The notes under the pieces were generated by a model. The model searched no databases and was not told where the DNA came from. It worked only from the letters and a program-made list of their open reading frames with translations. A stretch of DNA of 10,535 nucleotides from Anaerolineales bacterium (GTDB lineage: Bacteria; Chloroflexota; Anaerolineae; Anaerolineales; UBA4823). Below are positions 1 to 7,268 of the stretch, piece by piece (position 1 is the stretch's first letter; each line of letters begins with the position of its first letter). The DNA is taken from assembly GCA_026415275.1 (NCBI GenBank), contig JAOAHK010000048.1:1-10535 (forward strand), in the 5' to 3' direction. Made by a program: the position numbers and the translations under genes.

Positions 1-838
1 ACTAATCACCAATGAAGGCGATATTTATGACTATTTGGAGGTAATTGGAAAAGGTCAGAGCCTGACTAAACCCGCTTTACCGTTTATTGCCATTCCAACA
101 ACGGCTGGAACTGGAACAGAAGTGACAAAGAATGCCGTGATCGGAGACCCACAACACAAGGTTAAGGTTAGCCTACGGAGCTCATTAATATATGCGAAAG
201 TTGCTATGATAGACCCTGAATTGACTTATCAAAATCCGCCAGATGTGACTGCACGGAGTGGAATGGACGCTCTAACGCAGTTGATTGAACCCTTCGTGTG
301 CAATCAACCGAATGAGGTCGTCGATGTTCTCTGCCACGATGGAATTCGTCGCATAGCCAATTCCTTACCGATCGCTTACCGAAATCCTCATGATCGAAAG
401 GCGCGAAAAGATATGGCAATTGCAAGTATGTTTAGCGGCATCGCCCTAGCCAATGCAAAGCTGGGAGCTGTGCATGGCTTTGCAGGCGTTTTAGGGGGAA
501 TGTATGGCTGCCCACATGGGTCAATTTGTGCAGCACTGCTTCCGGCAGTTATCGATGTTAATCTGAAGGCATTAAGAGAACGTTCCCCAGACAGTCCTTT
601 TCTCGCCCGTTATCGAGAAATCGCTAAAATTTTGACTCTTCCCGATGAAACTTGGTTGTCTGCTTGGGCGAGTGACTTCATTGCTCAACTAAACATTCCA
701 TCCTTGGCTGATCTTGGTGTCCTTCGCGAAGATTACGAGACAATTATTGAGAAGTCAACTAGAGCAAGCAGCATGAAAGGAAATCCAGTTTCCCTAACGA
801 AAGAAGAAATGATAACGATTTTGGAAAAAGCGATGTAG
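1..838 (+). CDS. Iron-containing alcohol dehydrogenase, 5'-truncated by the window edge
   Basis: This is a group III (iron-type) alcohol dehydrogenase, an NAD(P)-dependent oxidoreductase acting on alcohols or aldehydes in the cytoplasm; the substrate cannot be told. The frame is open from base 2, so the TTG at 35 is internal and the true start lies upstream. About 279 of the usual ~380-390 residues are present. Counting from the TTG, the nucleotide-binding PTTAGTGTE lies at 21-29 and the dehydroquinate-synthase-like helical domain follows. Metal-site positions are D78 in GMDALTQLIE, H147 in GAVHGFAG and H161 in CPHGS. The position that is the first metal-ligand His in FucO-type enzymes (DALTH) is Gln82 here. 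The gene ends with TAG at 836-838, with no convincing terminator before the next promoter. The family call is secure; the physiological role is open. Confidence 0.93.
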   Translation, partial: LITNEGDIYDYLEVIGKGQSLTKPALPFIAIPTTAGTGTEVTKNAVIGDPQHKVKVSLRSSLIYAKVAMIDPELTYQNPPDVTARSGMDALTQLIEPFVCNQPNEVVDVLCHDGIRRIANSLPIAYRNPHDRKARKDMAIASMFSGIALANAKLGAVHGFAGVLGGMYGCPHGSICAALLPAVIDVNLKALRERSPDSPFLARYREIAKILTLPDETWLSAWASDFIAQLNIPSLADLGVLREDYETIIEKSTRASSMKGNPVSLTKEEMITILEKAM

Positions 839-862
839 ACGTTTTACAGATATTGTAGAGGG

Positions 863-891
863 TTGACGAATTGAGCTCAAACAGATACAAT
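863..891 (+). promoter_or_regulatory. Sigma-70-type promoter of the L25 gene
   Basis: TTGACG at 863-868 and TACAAT at 886-891 are separated by exactly 17 bases, a near-consensus vegetative promoter. Transcription should start near 897-899, leaving a 5' UTR of about 88 nt before the L25 ATG. It lies just after the alcohol dehydrogenase stop, so L25 can be transcribed independently of that gene. Confidence 0.75.
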
Positions 892-907
892 CGTGCCCTG
901 TTATTGT

Positions 908-940
908 GGATTTACGAAGTCCGAAAGGCGAAGGTAATCC
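908..940 (+). promoter_or_regulatory. Candidate structured leader of the L25 mRNA
   Basis: GGATTTAC (908-915) can pair with GTAATCC (934-940), giving seven pairs with one bulged U. Inside lies a purine-rich internal loop (GAAGU opposite CGAAG), and CC-GAAA-GG (921-928) caps it with a GNRA tetraloop. It sits wholly in the predicted 5' UTR, between the likely start site and the Shine-Dalgarno. Ribosomal protein genes are often autoregulated through such leaders, and L25 binds the loop E region of 5S rRNA, so autoregulation is conceivable. The structure was read by eye and may be chance. Confidence 0.3.
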
Positions 941-972
941 AGAAAATCTAAAATATGGGTGAGAGGCGCCCG

Positions 973-980
973 AAGGAAGG
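973..980 (+). promoter_or_regulatory. Shine-Dalgarno that fixes the L25 start
   Basis: The purine run AAGGAAGG ends 5 nt before the ATG at 986. The frame stays open back to a GTG at 959, but that start has no ribosome binding site and would add nine residues not expected in L25, so the ATG is preferred. Confidence 0.7.
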
Positions 981-985
981 ATAAA

Positions 986-1621
986 ATGGAAAATATTGTA
1001 ATAGAGGCTACTAAAAGAGAGGTTATTGGAAAGAAAGTCAAAGCTCTACGTAGACAAGGCAAGTTGCCGGCTGTCGTCTATGGCCATCAATTCTCAGCGT
1101 TGCCGATATTGCTCGATTATCGGCAAGCCAGTCGTTCGTTAGCTGGCATTTCGAGTTCCCACTTGATCGACCTCATTGTTGATGGACAAAAGATCCCTGT
1201 TCTAGTTCGTGAACGTCAACATCATCCGATTAGTGGAAATCTGCTTCACATTGACTTTTTGGCTGTATCTATGACCGAAGCACTTAGGACATTTGTTCCT
1301 CTGGAATTTGAAGGGGAGTCGCCGGCGGTCAAGGATTACGGGGGTGTTTTAGTCATCGGATTAGAAGAAATTGAAGTGGAATGTTTGCCAAAAGATTTGC
1401 CTGAGAAAATCACCGTAGACTTGAGCAAACTGGAAAAAATCGGTGATGGAATTTACATCAAAGACTTGGTTATGCCCACTGGTGTTGAAGTGCTGAGCGA
1501 CGGGGATGAGATGGTTGCGCTGATAACTGCTCCTGAAGGAGAAGAGGTGGAAGCAGAGATCGGTGAGGGATTTGAGCCGGAGGTCATTGAAAAAGGAAAG
1601 AAAGAGGAAGAAGACTTCTAG
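986..1621 (+). CDS. rplY: 50S ribosomal protein L25, CTC/TL5 long form
   Basis: This protein binds 5S rRNA in the large ribosomal subunit. At 211 residues it is the long CTC (general stress protein) form rather than the ~95-residue E. coli form. The N-terminal RNA-binding L25 barrel covers about residues 1-93, with the characteristic GKLPAVVYG at 25-33 and LLHIDFLAV at 86-94. The C-terminal TL5-type beta domain covers about 95-185, with VECLPKDLPEKITVDLS at 131-147. A strongly acidic low-complexity tail of about 25 residues ends in KKEEEDF, as is common in this family. The gene has its own promoter (863-891) and a downstream hairpin terminator, so it appears monocistronic. In Bacillus, Ctc is stress-inducible; nothing here resembles a stress promoter. 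The rplY/ctc identification is firm. Confidence 0.96.
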   Translation: MENIVIEATKREVIGKKVKALRRQGKLPAVVYGHQFSALPILLDYRQASRSLAGISSSHLIDLIVDGQKIPVLVRERQHHPISGNLLHIDFLAVSMTEALRTFVPLEFEGESPAVKDYGGVLVIGLEEIEVECLPKDLPEKITVDLSKLEKIGDGIYIKDLVMPTGVEVLSDGDEMVALITAPEGEEVEAEIGEGFEPEVIEKGKKEEEDF

Positions 1622-1649
1622 AAGAGACGTGATCCTGTATGGCTCCTCG

Positions 1650-1685
1650 ATCAAGCCTCGTCCTCAGCGGGCGGGGCTTGATTTT
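1650..1685 (+). terminator. Rho-independent terminator of the L25 gene
   Basis: ATCAAGCC (1650-1657) pairs with GGCTTGAT (1675-1682) in a perfect 8-bp stem around a 17-nt loop, and the run of T at 1682-1685 follows directly. The T-run is on the plus side, so it terminates L25 transcripts. The left arm contains the stop codon of the convergent Nudix gene (TGA, complement of 1651-1653), so the hairpin doubles as coding sequence of that gene. The T-tract is short, so efficiency is uncertain. Confidence 0.6.
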
Positions 1686-2295
1686 GAATCACTGAAAGAA
1701 AAGTGTGAACGATTTGGGCAGAAGCTCCCCAAAGCACTTCTCCTTGAAAGGGTTTGTAGTATATTGTGGGTAACTTCCCTACCGGGGGTGGTAAGGTGCG
1801 TTCCTCAATGTGGTAATGGAAGGGGTTAGCTAACCAATTTAGTGGGATAGTGAATATTTTCTGGACTTCGCTAGGAGAGGGTTGAAAAGGGTAAGGGTAG
1901 GGGATAATCCCAACAATAGGTTGGATAAGATAATTGGTGACGGTTAGCAATGCTGGCAATCTGCCAAGCAGCTCAACATCATTCGGTAACAACCCAATTT
2001 CTTCTTGGGCTTCCCGTAAAGCTGCAGTTTCTGGAGAAGAATCCTCACTCTCCATCCTACCCCCCGGAAAAGCAACCTGGCCGCTATGTGGATCATTGGA
2101 TGTGGAACGTCGAATGAATAATAAACACCATTGGTTCTCCATCAGCAAAACGGGAACCAGGATAGCAGCTAAGGTGGGAGGAGTGGGAAAAGAAAAATCT
2201 CTTTGGTGTAGGGCGGATTTTGCCGAGCAACGACTCAGGGCATTGCGCAAAAAATTACTCAACTCAGTTTTGGAGCAGTTCTCAAATCGATCCAT
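1651..2295 (-). CDS. CoA-pyrophosphatase-like Nudix hydrolase
   Basis: This is a 214-residue Nudix hydrolase of the NudL/NUDT7 (UPF0035) type, expected to cleave CoA or acyl-CoA derivatives into 4'-phosphopantetheine and 3',5'-ADP using Mg2+. The family-specific stretch RRSTSNDPHSGQVAFPGG (62-79) runs straight into the Nudix helix, whose core ALREAQEEIGL (92-102) carries catalytic R94, E95, E98 and E99. The first Glu of the general Nudix consensus is Ser86, and D85 sits where CoA-type members have Asp. The ATG abuts the TrmI stop with no gap and no strong Shine-Dalgarno, so translation is probably coupled. It is the last gene of the minus-strand run. Substrate assignment is by motif only; related members may act on other nucleoside diphosphate derivatives. 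Confidence 0.85.
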   Translation of the reverse strand: MDRFENCSKTELSNFLRNALSRCSAKSALHQRDFSFPTPPTLAAILVPVLLMENQWCLLFIRRSTSNDPHSGQVAFPGGRMESEDSSPETAALREAQEEIGLLPNDVELLGRLPALLTVTNYLIQPIVGIIPYPYPFQPSPSEVQKIFTIPLNWLANPFHYHIEERTLPPPVGKLPTIYYKPFQGEVLWGASAQIVHTFLSVIQNQAPPAEDEA

Positions 2296-3159
2296 CTACT
2301 CGTCAACGGTGAATGCATGCTGATCGTCATCCGAAGGTAATGCAGAGTTTCCCGCTGCTGAGAATGCATCGGCTAACATGGTCCTAGCAAATACAAGATA
2401 ACCTGTGTGAGCTACCATGCGGTCAGTCGGCCGCAATTTATCTGCAAAAGGCCGATAATAGCGGATTAGGATCTCGCAAACCTCGAGGAAGCCAAAGCGG
2501 TGACGACCTAAGACTGAGAGCAGTTTCTGGACTTGGTTGGTTGTGGGCAAAATTGCACCAAAGTTGCCGCCTGGTTTCAACGCGTTGAAAACTTGCTCGA
2601 CGTAATCGAAGGGATTAGGTAAATCCAAGAACAAAGCGTCAGCATCATTTTCGTCAAAACCCAAGCCAATATCTTTCACTTTTAGGGTAACACGGTCTTC
2701 CAAACCTAGATTTTGTAGGTTCTTACGGGCTAGGTTTTGAATGTCGGCGCGCAGATCGTAGGAAATGACTTTTCCCTCCTTTCCTATGTACCATGCAAAA
2801 GCTGAGGTTAGGGCTCCTGAACCAGTGCCAGCTTCGATCACAGTCTGCCCCTCGCCAATTCCCATCTTCAGAAGGATATACCCAATATCCTTGGGGTACA
2901 TGATTTGGGTATTGCGTTTCGTTTCGATTAATAAATCATGTAGAGTAGGCCTAAGCAGAAGATATCTGCTCCCTGTGTGACTATACACCTCACTGCCCCA
3001 GGGTACCCCGATCAGATCATCATGTGAGACAACCCCACGATGGGTATGAAATTGCATTCCAGGTGTCAATCGGATAAAAAATTTTTTGTTTGTTGGGCTG
3101 ACCAGTTGGACTAAATCGCCGACACGAGTTAGGGCAGAAGTTGTGTTGGTTTTATTCAT
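2296..3159 (-). CDS. trmI: tRNA (adenine-58-N1)-methyltransferase, TrmI type
   Basis: This SAM-dependent enzyme makes m1A58 in the T-loop of tRNAs and works as a homotetramer in bacteria. From the ATG at 3159 it has 287 residues. The N-terminal barrel (about 1-75) includes GDLVQLV (14-20) and the family signature FHTHRGVVSHDDLIG (37-51). The Rossmann domain carries the SAM loop EAGTGSGALT (109-118), the FLDLPNP segment (177-183) and the late motif RPTDRMVAHTGYLVFAR (243-259). A short acidic, poorly conserved tail follows. The frame is open to a TTG at 3189, which would add ten basic residues and overlap the upstream gene by 14 nt. The ATG is preferred because homologues begin just before GDLV, though neither start has a good Shine-Dalgarno. 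It sits with mnmA and the desulfurase, consistent with a tRNA-modification unit. Confidence 0.92.
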   Translation of the reverse strand: MNKTNTTSALTRVGDLVQLVSPTNKKFFIRLTPGMQFHTHRGVVSHDDLIGVPWGSEVYSHTGSRYLLLRPTLHDLLIETKRNTQIMYPKDIGYILLKMGIGEGQTVIEAGTGSGALTSAFAWYIGKEGKVISYDLRADIQNLARKNLQNLGLEDRVTLKVKDIGLGFDENDADALFLDLPNPFDYVEQVFNALKPGGNFGAILPTTNQVQKLLSVLGRHRFGFLEVCEILIRYYRPFADKLRPTDRMVAHTGYLVFARTMLADAFSAAGNSALPSDDDQHAFTVDE

Positions 3160-3175
3160 AAATATTTTATTTCGC

Positions 3176-3436
3176 CTAGATTTGGACAAGACTCAACCAA
3201 TGACCGATAATTAGGCACAAGATTGAGCCTATGGTAGCCGAAGCAAATTGAAGCGTACCAATTTTTCCTATCGTTAGATCAAAGGACAAACCTATCCAAT
3301 GGCCGATCCAGAATCCGATCCAACTTAATGCAATATAAAAGAGAAGGCGTCCAACTCCACCACCTCGCCAAAGGTGAAATAAGCTGCCATAAAGGGTCGA
3401 TAGTAATATACCAAGCAGAATATTAGAAAAGAACAT
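3176..3436 (-). CDS. Small membrane protein of unknown function
   Basis: I do not recognise a named family. The 86-residue product is almost entirely hydrophobic, with three likely membrane segments at about residues 3-21, 31-52 and 63-84, joined by a short loop with one Arg and glycines (HLWRGGG, 21-27) and a longer mixed loop at 53-61. Gly, Trp and His recur in the second segment (WIGFWIGHWIG). The ATG at 3436 has an AGGA 6 nt upstream. The gene lies 15 nt after the mnmA stop and 16 nt before the trmI ATG, so it is co-transcribed with tRNA-modification genes. A function in that pathway cannot be inferred from position alone. The intact frame, ribosome binding site and snug placement argue for a real gene. 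Confidence 0.75.
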   Translation of the reverse strand: MFFSNILLGILLSTLYGSLFHLWRGGGVGRLLFYIALSWIGFWIGHWIGLSFDLTIGKIGTLQFASATIGSILCLIIGHWLSLVQI

Positions 3437-3451
3437 CCGATTTCCTAGGGC

Positions 3452-4531
3452 TTAGGATAACACTTGTAGAATCATACCACCTCCGAGGCAATACTCTCCC
3501 TGATAAAAAACGGCGAATTGTCCCGGGGTTATATCCCAATATGGCTCCGATAATTCTACCTGACAAATTCCATTTTCAAAAATTTGAAGGCGCGCATCAA
3601 TTAATGGAGAAAGATAACGGACCTTTACTGAAACATTATTAGTATGGGATGACGGAATATCACTGATCCAATTGAGATGGCCAACTTTGAAAACCTTCTT
3701 TCGCGTTTGATCCTTACTACCGACAATCAGTGTGTTCTTCTCTACATCCTTTGCGATTACATAGGTGGGTTTTCCGGTGGAAATTCCTAACCCTTTGCGC
3801 TGTCCAAGGGTATAAAAAGGCAATCCATTGTGCTTGCCAAGATGATTGCCGTTCACATCAATAATTGGACCTGGTGGTGGAGGTGGGTCTAAATATCGCC
3901 TCAAGAACGGTCGGTAATCCTCGCCTCCTAAGAAGCAAAGGTCCTGACTTTCAGATCTCTGGGCAACCGGGAGATTAAGCTCAAATGCCCACTGCCGAAC
4001 TTCAGCCTTGGTAAACTCTCCGAGTGGAAAAATCGTTTTTGCCAAGTCCGATTGAGTAAGGATATGGAGAACATAGGATTGATCTTTGCTCTGGTCTTTG
4101 GCGCGCAAAAGGTGGAAAATTCCATGCTCGTCCGTCACCTTACGGGCATAGTGGCCAGTGGCGAGATAATCTGCCCCTAAAGAAAGCGCAAAATTAAGCA
4201 ATGCACCCCAGCGTATCTGGCGGTTGCATTGAATGCAAGGATTGGGTGTTATTCCTTTTTTATACCCCTCCATAAAATAGTGAACAATTTGTGAGAAAAA
4301 CTGATCACGAACATCTAGGGTATAGAAAGGTATATCCAACAACGAAGCAACTCTCTTCGCAAGGCGCATCGAGTCTGGGGTACAACAGCGGTTAACTTTC
4401 TCTTTGCCGCTCTCGCTCCATAGATTCATCATAACTCCAATTACCTGGTATCCTTGTCTTTGGAGCAAAGCCGCGGCTACAGAACTGTCGACCCCGCCAC
4501 TCATTCCAACAACCACCGTCTTATTATTCAT
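3452..4531 (-). CDS. mnmA: tRNA-specific 2-thiouridylase MnmA
   Basis: MnmA thiolates U34 of the tRNAs for Lys, Glu and Gln, using ATP to activate the base and a persulfide sulfur passed from a cysteine desulfurase. From the ATG at 4531 it has 359 residues. The N-terminal PP-loop is SGGVDSS (11-17). The catalytic pair is Cys102 in PCIQCNRQIRWG and Cys199 in SQDLCFLGG, numbered exactly as in the E. coli enzyme. FYTLGQRKGLGI (239-250) marks the central domain and a C-terminal beta barrel completes it. Five consecutive prolines (216-220) form a loop likely to need EF-P. A GTG at 4543, only 4 nt after the desulfurase stop, is an alternative start adding four residues; the ATG fits homologues better. 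The gene directly follows the desulfurase that probably feeds it, as in the Bacillus yrvO-mnmA pair. Confidence 0.96.
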   Translation of the reverse strand: MNNKTVVVGMSGGVDSSVAAALLQRQGYQVIGVMMNLWSESGKEKVNRCCTPDSMRLAKRVASLLDIPFYTLDVRDQFFSQIVHYFMEGYKKGITPNPCIQCNRQIRWGALLNFALSLGADYLATGHYARKVTDEHGIFHLLRAKDQSKDQSYVLHILTQSDLAKTIFPLGEFTKAEVRQWAFELNLPVAQRSESQDLCFLGGEDYRPFLRRYLDPPPPPGPIIDVNGNHLGKHNGLPFYTLGQRKGLGISTGKPTYVIAKDVEKNTLIVGSKDQTRKKVFKVGHLNWISDIPSSHTNNVSVKVRYLSPLIDARLQIFENGICQVELSEPYWDITPGQFAVFYQGEYCLGGGMILQVLS

Positions 4532-4547
4532 ATCAGTAAACACTCGT

Positions 4548-5708
4548 TCAACTTCTTAAAATATCGATTTTTTCCACCAGACAGGGTAAAAAGCTTTCAA
4601 GCTGTTCGAGCGTTGTATCTTTGCCCAGGGTCACTCGCAGGGAACCCATTGCTAAATCACACGCTATCCCCATGGCTAATAGCACTTCGGAAGGCGAGGG
4701 ATTGCCTGTTTTACAGGCAGAGCCAGACGAACAAGCAAACCCTTCTGCATCCAGTAACGCGAGTAGTTTTTGGCTATTAACCTTTTCAAAGACAAAGCTC
4801 GCATGATTGGGCAGGCGTTTGGTTGGGTGTCCAGTTAATTGGCTATTTGGAATTTGATCAAGCACATGATGTATTAGCCAATCTCGTAAATCAGCTAGAT
4901 TTTTGTTCCAGAGGGCTTGGTTCTTCTGGACAAATTTCAACGCAGCACTCATGCCTACTATATATGGGATATTCTGAGTGCCCGACCGTAAACCCCATTC
5001 CTGCCCCCCACCAGTCTGATTTGGTAAAATTGATGTACCTTTACGAACATAAAGAACCCCAACGCCTTTCGGCCCATAGAACTTGTGTCCCCCGATCGAA
5101 AGTAAGTCAACGTTCAGCAATTCGACATCAAGCGAAAGATAGGCTGTTGCCTGCACGGCGTCTGTATGGAAGGGTATTCCTTTTTCACGACAAATTTTTC
5201 CAATCTCTTGAATTGGATTGATTGAACCAATTTCGTTATTTGCGTAAATCACCGATACAAGAGCAGTGTTCGGACGAAGTCGCTTTTGAACCAAGTCAGG
5301 GGAGACAATACCCTGGGAATCAACGTTTAGTATTTCCATTTCAAAGCCAAAATGGGTAGCCAATTGTTCAGCAGTATGAGAAACAGCATGATGTTCAACA
5401 GCACTGATCAAAATGTGGTTTGCGCCAGTTTGTTCTCGACGTGCAAACACGCATCCCCTCAGAGCAAGATTATCGCTTTCAGTCCCTCCCGAAGTGAAAA
5501 TAATTTCGTCGGCTGTGCAATTGAGATGCCTAGCAAACGTCTCACGTGCCTCTTCAAGCGCTGCTTCTGCGATTTGACCGTAGCGATGTAAAGAAGATGG
5601 ATTCCCAAATTTATCCCGAAAGAAGGGATACATCGCCTCAATGGCTTCTTCTACGATGGGAGTGGTAGCGGCATAATCTAGATAAATTCGATTAGACTTG
5701 TTCATCAT
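4548..5708 (-). CDS. Cysteine desulfurase (IscS/NifS family), likely sulfur donor to MnmA
   Basis: This PLP enzyme converts cysteine to alanine and carries the released sulfur as a persulfide on its active-site Cys. It has 386 residues. It starts with YLDYAATTP (9-17), has [12 protein letters not shown] (71-82) for PLP phosphate binding, and VEHHAV (104-109) with the His that stacks on PLP. The Schiff-base Lys209 is in [18 protein letters not shown] is at 241-246, and the catalytic loop SSGSACKTG places the nucleophile at Cys332. No iscU, iscA or sufB genes are nearby; the next gene is mnmA. A role like Bacillus YrvO (tRNA thiolation) is therefore more likely than a dedicated Fe-S cluster role, though both are possible. 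Two tandem ATG codons begin the frame (5708, 5705). A TATAAT lies 7 nt before the first, with no Shine-Dalgarno at usable distance, suggesting a leaderless mRNA. Confidence 0.95.
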   Translation of the reverse strand: MMNKSNRIYLDYAATTPIVEEAIEAMYPFFRDKFGNPSSLHRYGQIAEAALEEARETFARHLNCTADEIIFTSGGTESDNLALRGCVFARREQTGANHILISAVEHHAVSHTAEQLATHFGFEMEILNVDSQGIVSPDLVQKRLRPNTALVSVIYANNEIGSINPIQEIGKICREKGIPFHTDAVQATAYLSLDVELLNVDLLSIGGHKFYGPKGVGVLYVRKGTSILPNQTGGGQEWGLRSGTQNIPYIVGMSAALKFVQKNQALWNKNLADLRDWLIHHVLDQIPNSQLTGHPTKRLPNHASFVFEKVNSQKLLALLDAEGFACSSGSACKTGNPSPSEVLLAMGIACDLAMGSLRVTLGKDTTLEQLESFLPCLVEKIDILRS

Positions 5709-5737
5709 GAAGACTATTATATCCTATTCGGATTAGG
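5709..5737 (-). promoter_or_regulatory. Candidate leaderless promoter with operator-like palindrome for the desulfurase-mnmA operon
   Basis: On the minus strand a perfect TATAAT (5721 down to 5716) is followed by AGTCTTC and then the desulfurase ATG, placing the expected start site at or one base before the A of ATG. No good -35 hexamer is present. Immediately upstream is the imperfect palindrome CCTATTC-G-GATTAGG (5723-5737), symmetric at 12 of 15 positions, where the -35/-10 spacer would lie. That is a typical place for an operator; the regulator is unknown. Confidence 0.45.
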
Positions 5738-5809
5738 ACATTTTTTAGCAAAAATGTGTAAGAATTTGATAAACACTTTGATTGTGCTAAGAAGAACTAA
5801 TCACTCCCT

Positions 5810-5818
5810 TGATATAAT
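5810..5818 (+). promoter_or_regulatory. Extended -10 promoter of the phosphohexomutase operon
   Basis: TGATATAAT matches the extended -10 form TGnTATAAT exactly. No respectable -35 lies 16-18 bases upstream, as is usual for extended -10 promoters. The start site would be near 5825, giving a UTR of about 28 nt that contains the GGAGG of the downstream gene. Together with the minus-strand promoter it makes 5709-5852 a divergent control region. Confidence 0.55.
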
Positions 5819-5839
5819 ACGGAAGGAAAGAACATCGTT

Positions 5840-5844
5840 GGAGG
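5840..5844 (+). promoter_or_regulatory. Shine-Dalgarno that fixes the phosphohexomutase start
   Basis: GGAGG lies 8 nt before the ATG at 5853. The frame is open back to an ATG at 5754, but the extra 33 residues do not resemble the family, and that start precedes the promoter at 5810-5818. The ATG at 5853 also gives the normal family beginning, [10 protein letters not shown]. Confidence 0.8.
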
Positions 5845-5852
5845 ATCCTGTT

Positions 5853-7268
5853 ATGCAAATTAAATTTGGAACAGATGGTTGGCGAGGCGTTATTGCTGAG
5901 GATTATACATTTTTCAATGTCAGACGATGTGCTCAAGGATTTGCTAGTTTCTTGAAAGATTTTGGTTATGGAGGGGGAGATGTGGTTATCGGTTATGACC
6001 GTCGATTTCACTCAGAAAATTTTGCTGCTGCAGCAGCGGAGGTTATGGCTGGTAATGGATTTGGGGTTTGGTTGACCGATAAAGCTACGCCCACTCCAGT
6101 AATTGCTTACTCCATTGTTGAGAAAGGGGCTGCTGGCGGAATAAATATCACCGCATCTCACAATCCTCCCACAGATAATGGCTTTAAGGTGCGGAATGAA
6201 TTTGGTGGAGCCATTGATCCAAAAGGCTTAATTGAGATCGAAAATCGCATACCAGAAAACGAAACAGGGATCAAAAGGATGATGTTTGATGAGGCAAGAA
6301 ACGCTGGCAAAATTCGCCTTTTTGATCCTGCACCTACTTATATTGATCAACTCCAAAGTTTAGTAGATCTTGAAAAAATCCGCCAAGCTAGTTTGAGAAT
6401 CTGTGTTGATCCAATGTGGGGAAATGGAATTGGTTGGTTTCCCCGTCTGTTGGAGGGAGGGAGAACAAAAATTATCGAAATTCACAATCAACGCAATCCG
6501 ATATTTCCGGGAATGAAAAGACCAGAGCCCATCCCCCCTAATATAAACGAGGGCTTGAAAGCTGTTTTGGAAACCCAATCGGATGTGTTAATTATTACCG
6601 ATGGTGACGCTGATCGGGTTGGCATCGGAGATGAAAAAGGGGTATTCATCGATCAATTAAGGGTTTTTGGATTATTAGCTTATTATCTTCTTGAAATTCG
6701 GGGTCAGAGAGGGCCGATTGTAAAAACACTCTCGACAACGACTATGCTGAACAAACTCGGTAAAATTTATCAAGTACCCGTATACGAAACAGGGGTTGGC
6801 TTCAAGTACGTTGCTCCTAAGATGCTGGAAATCCATGCGATGATTGGTGGGGAGGAATCCGGGGGATATGCATTTCATGGACATGTTCCTGAAAGAGATG
6901 GGATTCTCGCAGCCTTATATCTACTTGATATGATGGTTGAATTGGGCAAAAAGCCTTCAGAATTGGTTGATCTACTTTTCAGCGTTGTCGGAGCTCATTA
7001 TTATTCACGGATTGACACACCATTTGAGGGTAACCGAAAAGAATACGAAGTAAAGATTCTCTCGGCTAATCCCGCAAAGATCGGTGGATTAACCGTAACC
7101 AACTTAGATACGACCGATGGCTTTAAGTTTTCATTAGAAGATGGAGGCTGGTTGCTCATCCGCTTTTCAGGTACAGAGCCGATTATCCGAGTTTACACGG
7201 AAACCACCCACGCAGATCGAGTTGACCAGATTCTTCAGGATGGATTGAAGATTGCCGGTGTTCGTTAA
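5853..7268 (+). CDS. Phosphoglucomutase/phosphomannomutase family protein
   Basis: This alpha-D-phosphohexomutase interconverts hexose 1- and 6-phosphates through a phosphoserine. It has 471 residues in four domains. FGTDGWRG is at 5-12. The phosphoserine loop [12 protein letters not shown] (99-110) has active Ser102. The Mg2+ loop DGDADR is at 250-255. The sugar-recognition loop GEESGG (333-338) and the phosphate-binding loop [12 protein letters not shown] (437-448) follow. GEESGG points to the glucose/mannose phosphate subgroup rather than GlmM, which usually has GEQSGH; glucose versus mannose specificity is not decidable here. It probably supplies sugar-1-phosphates for storage glycan or envelope polysaccharide synthesis. 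It heads a three-gene run with TatD starting at the very next base. The function class is certain, the exact substrate is not. Confidence 0.92.
   Translation: MQIKFGTDGWRGVIAEDYTFFNVRRCAQGFASFLKDFGYGGGDVVIGYDRRFHSENFAAAAAEVMAGNGFGVWLTDKATPTPVIAYSIVEKGAAGGINITASHNPPTDNGFKVRNEFGGAIDPKGLIEIENRIPENETGIKRMMFDEARNAGKIRLFDPAPTYIDQLQSLVDLEKIRQASLRICVDPMWGNGIGWFPRLLEGGRTKIIEIHNQRNPIFPGMKRPEPIPPNINEGLKAVLETQSDVLIITDGDADRVGIGDEKGVFIDQLRVFGLLAYYLLEIRGQRGPIVKTLSTTTMLNKLGKIYQVPVYETGVGFKYVAPKMLEIHAMIGGEESGGYAFHGHVPERDGILAALYLLDMMVELGKKPSELVDLLFSVVGAHYYSRIDTPFEGNRKEYEVKILSANPAKIGGLTVTNLDTTDGFKFSLEDGGWLLIRFSGTEPIIRVYTETTHADRVDQILQDGLKIAGVR

Noticed and set aside
839..862. Terminator after the alcohol dehydrogenase
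   Set aside because: The short TTTT at 842-845 has no adequate stem before it, and the next promoter begins at 863.
1641..1657. Minus-strand hairpin GGCT/AGCC as a terminator for the Nudix operon
   Set aside because: It has only four base pairs, and the U-rich stretch begins more than 20 nt later inside the antisense of L25.
1563..1829. 88-codon plus-strand frame across the end of L25 and the Nudix gene
   Set aside because: It overlaps two well-supported genes in other frames and has a composition typical of a shadow frame.
3160..3189. TTG start adding ten residues to TrmI
   Set aside because: It overlaps the upstream gene, uses a rare start and adds residues not expected before the GDLV region. 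The ATG at 3159 is preferred.
4454..5221. Plus-strand frames of 61-132 codons opposite mnmA and the desulfurase
   Set aside because: They lie entirely antisense to strongly conserved enzymes, with no ribosome binding sites or recognisable motifs.
5754..5852. N-terminal extension of the phosphohexomutase from an upstream ATG
   Set aside because: The extra 33 residues do not fit the family, the start has no Shine-Dalgarno, and the region contains the promoter. GGAGG points to the ATG at 5853.
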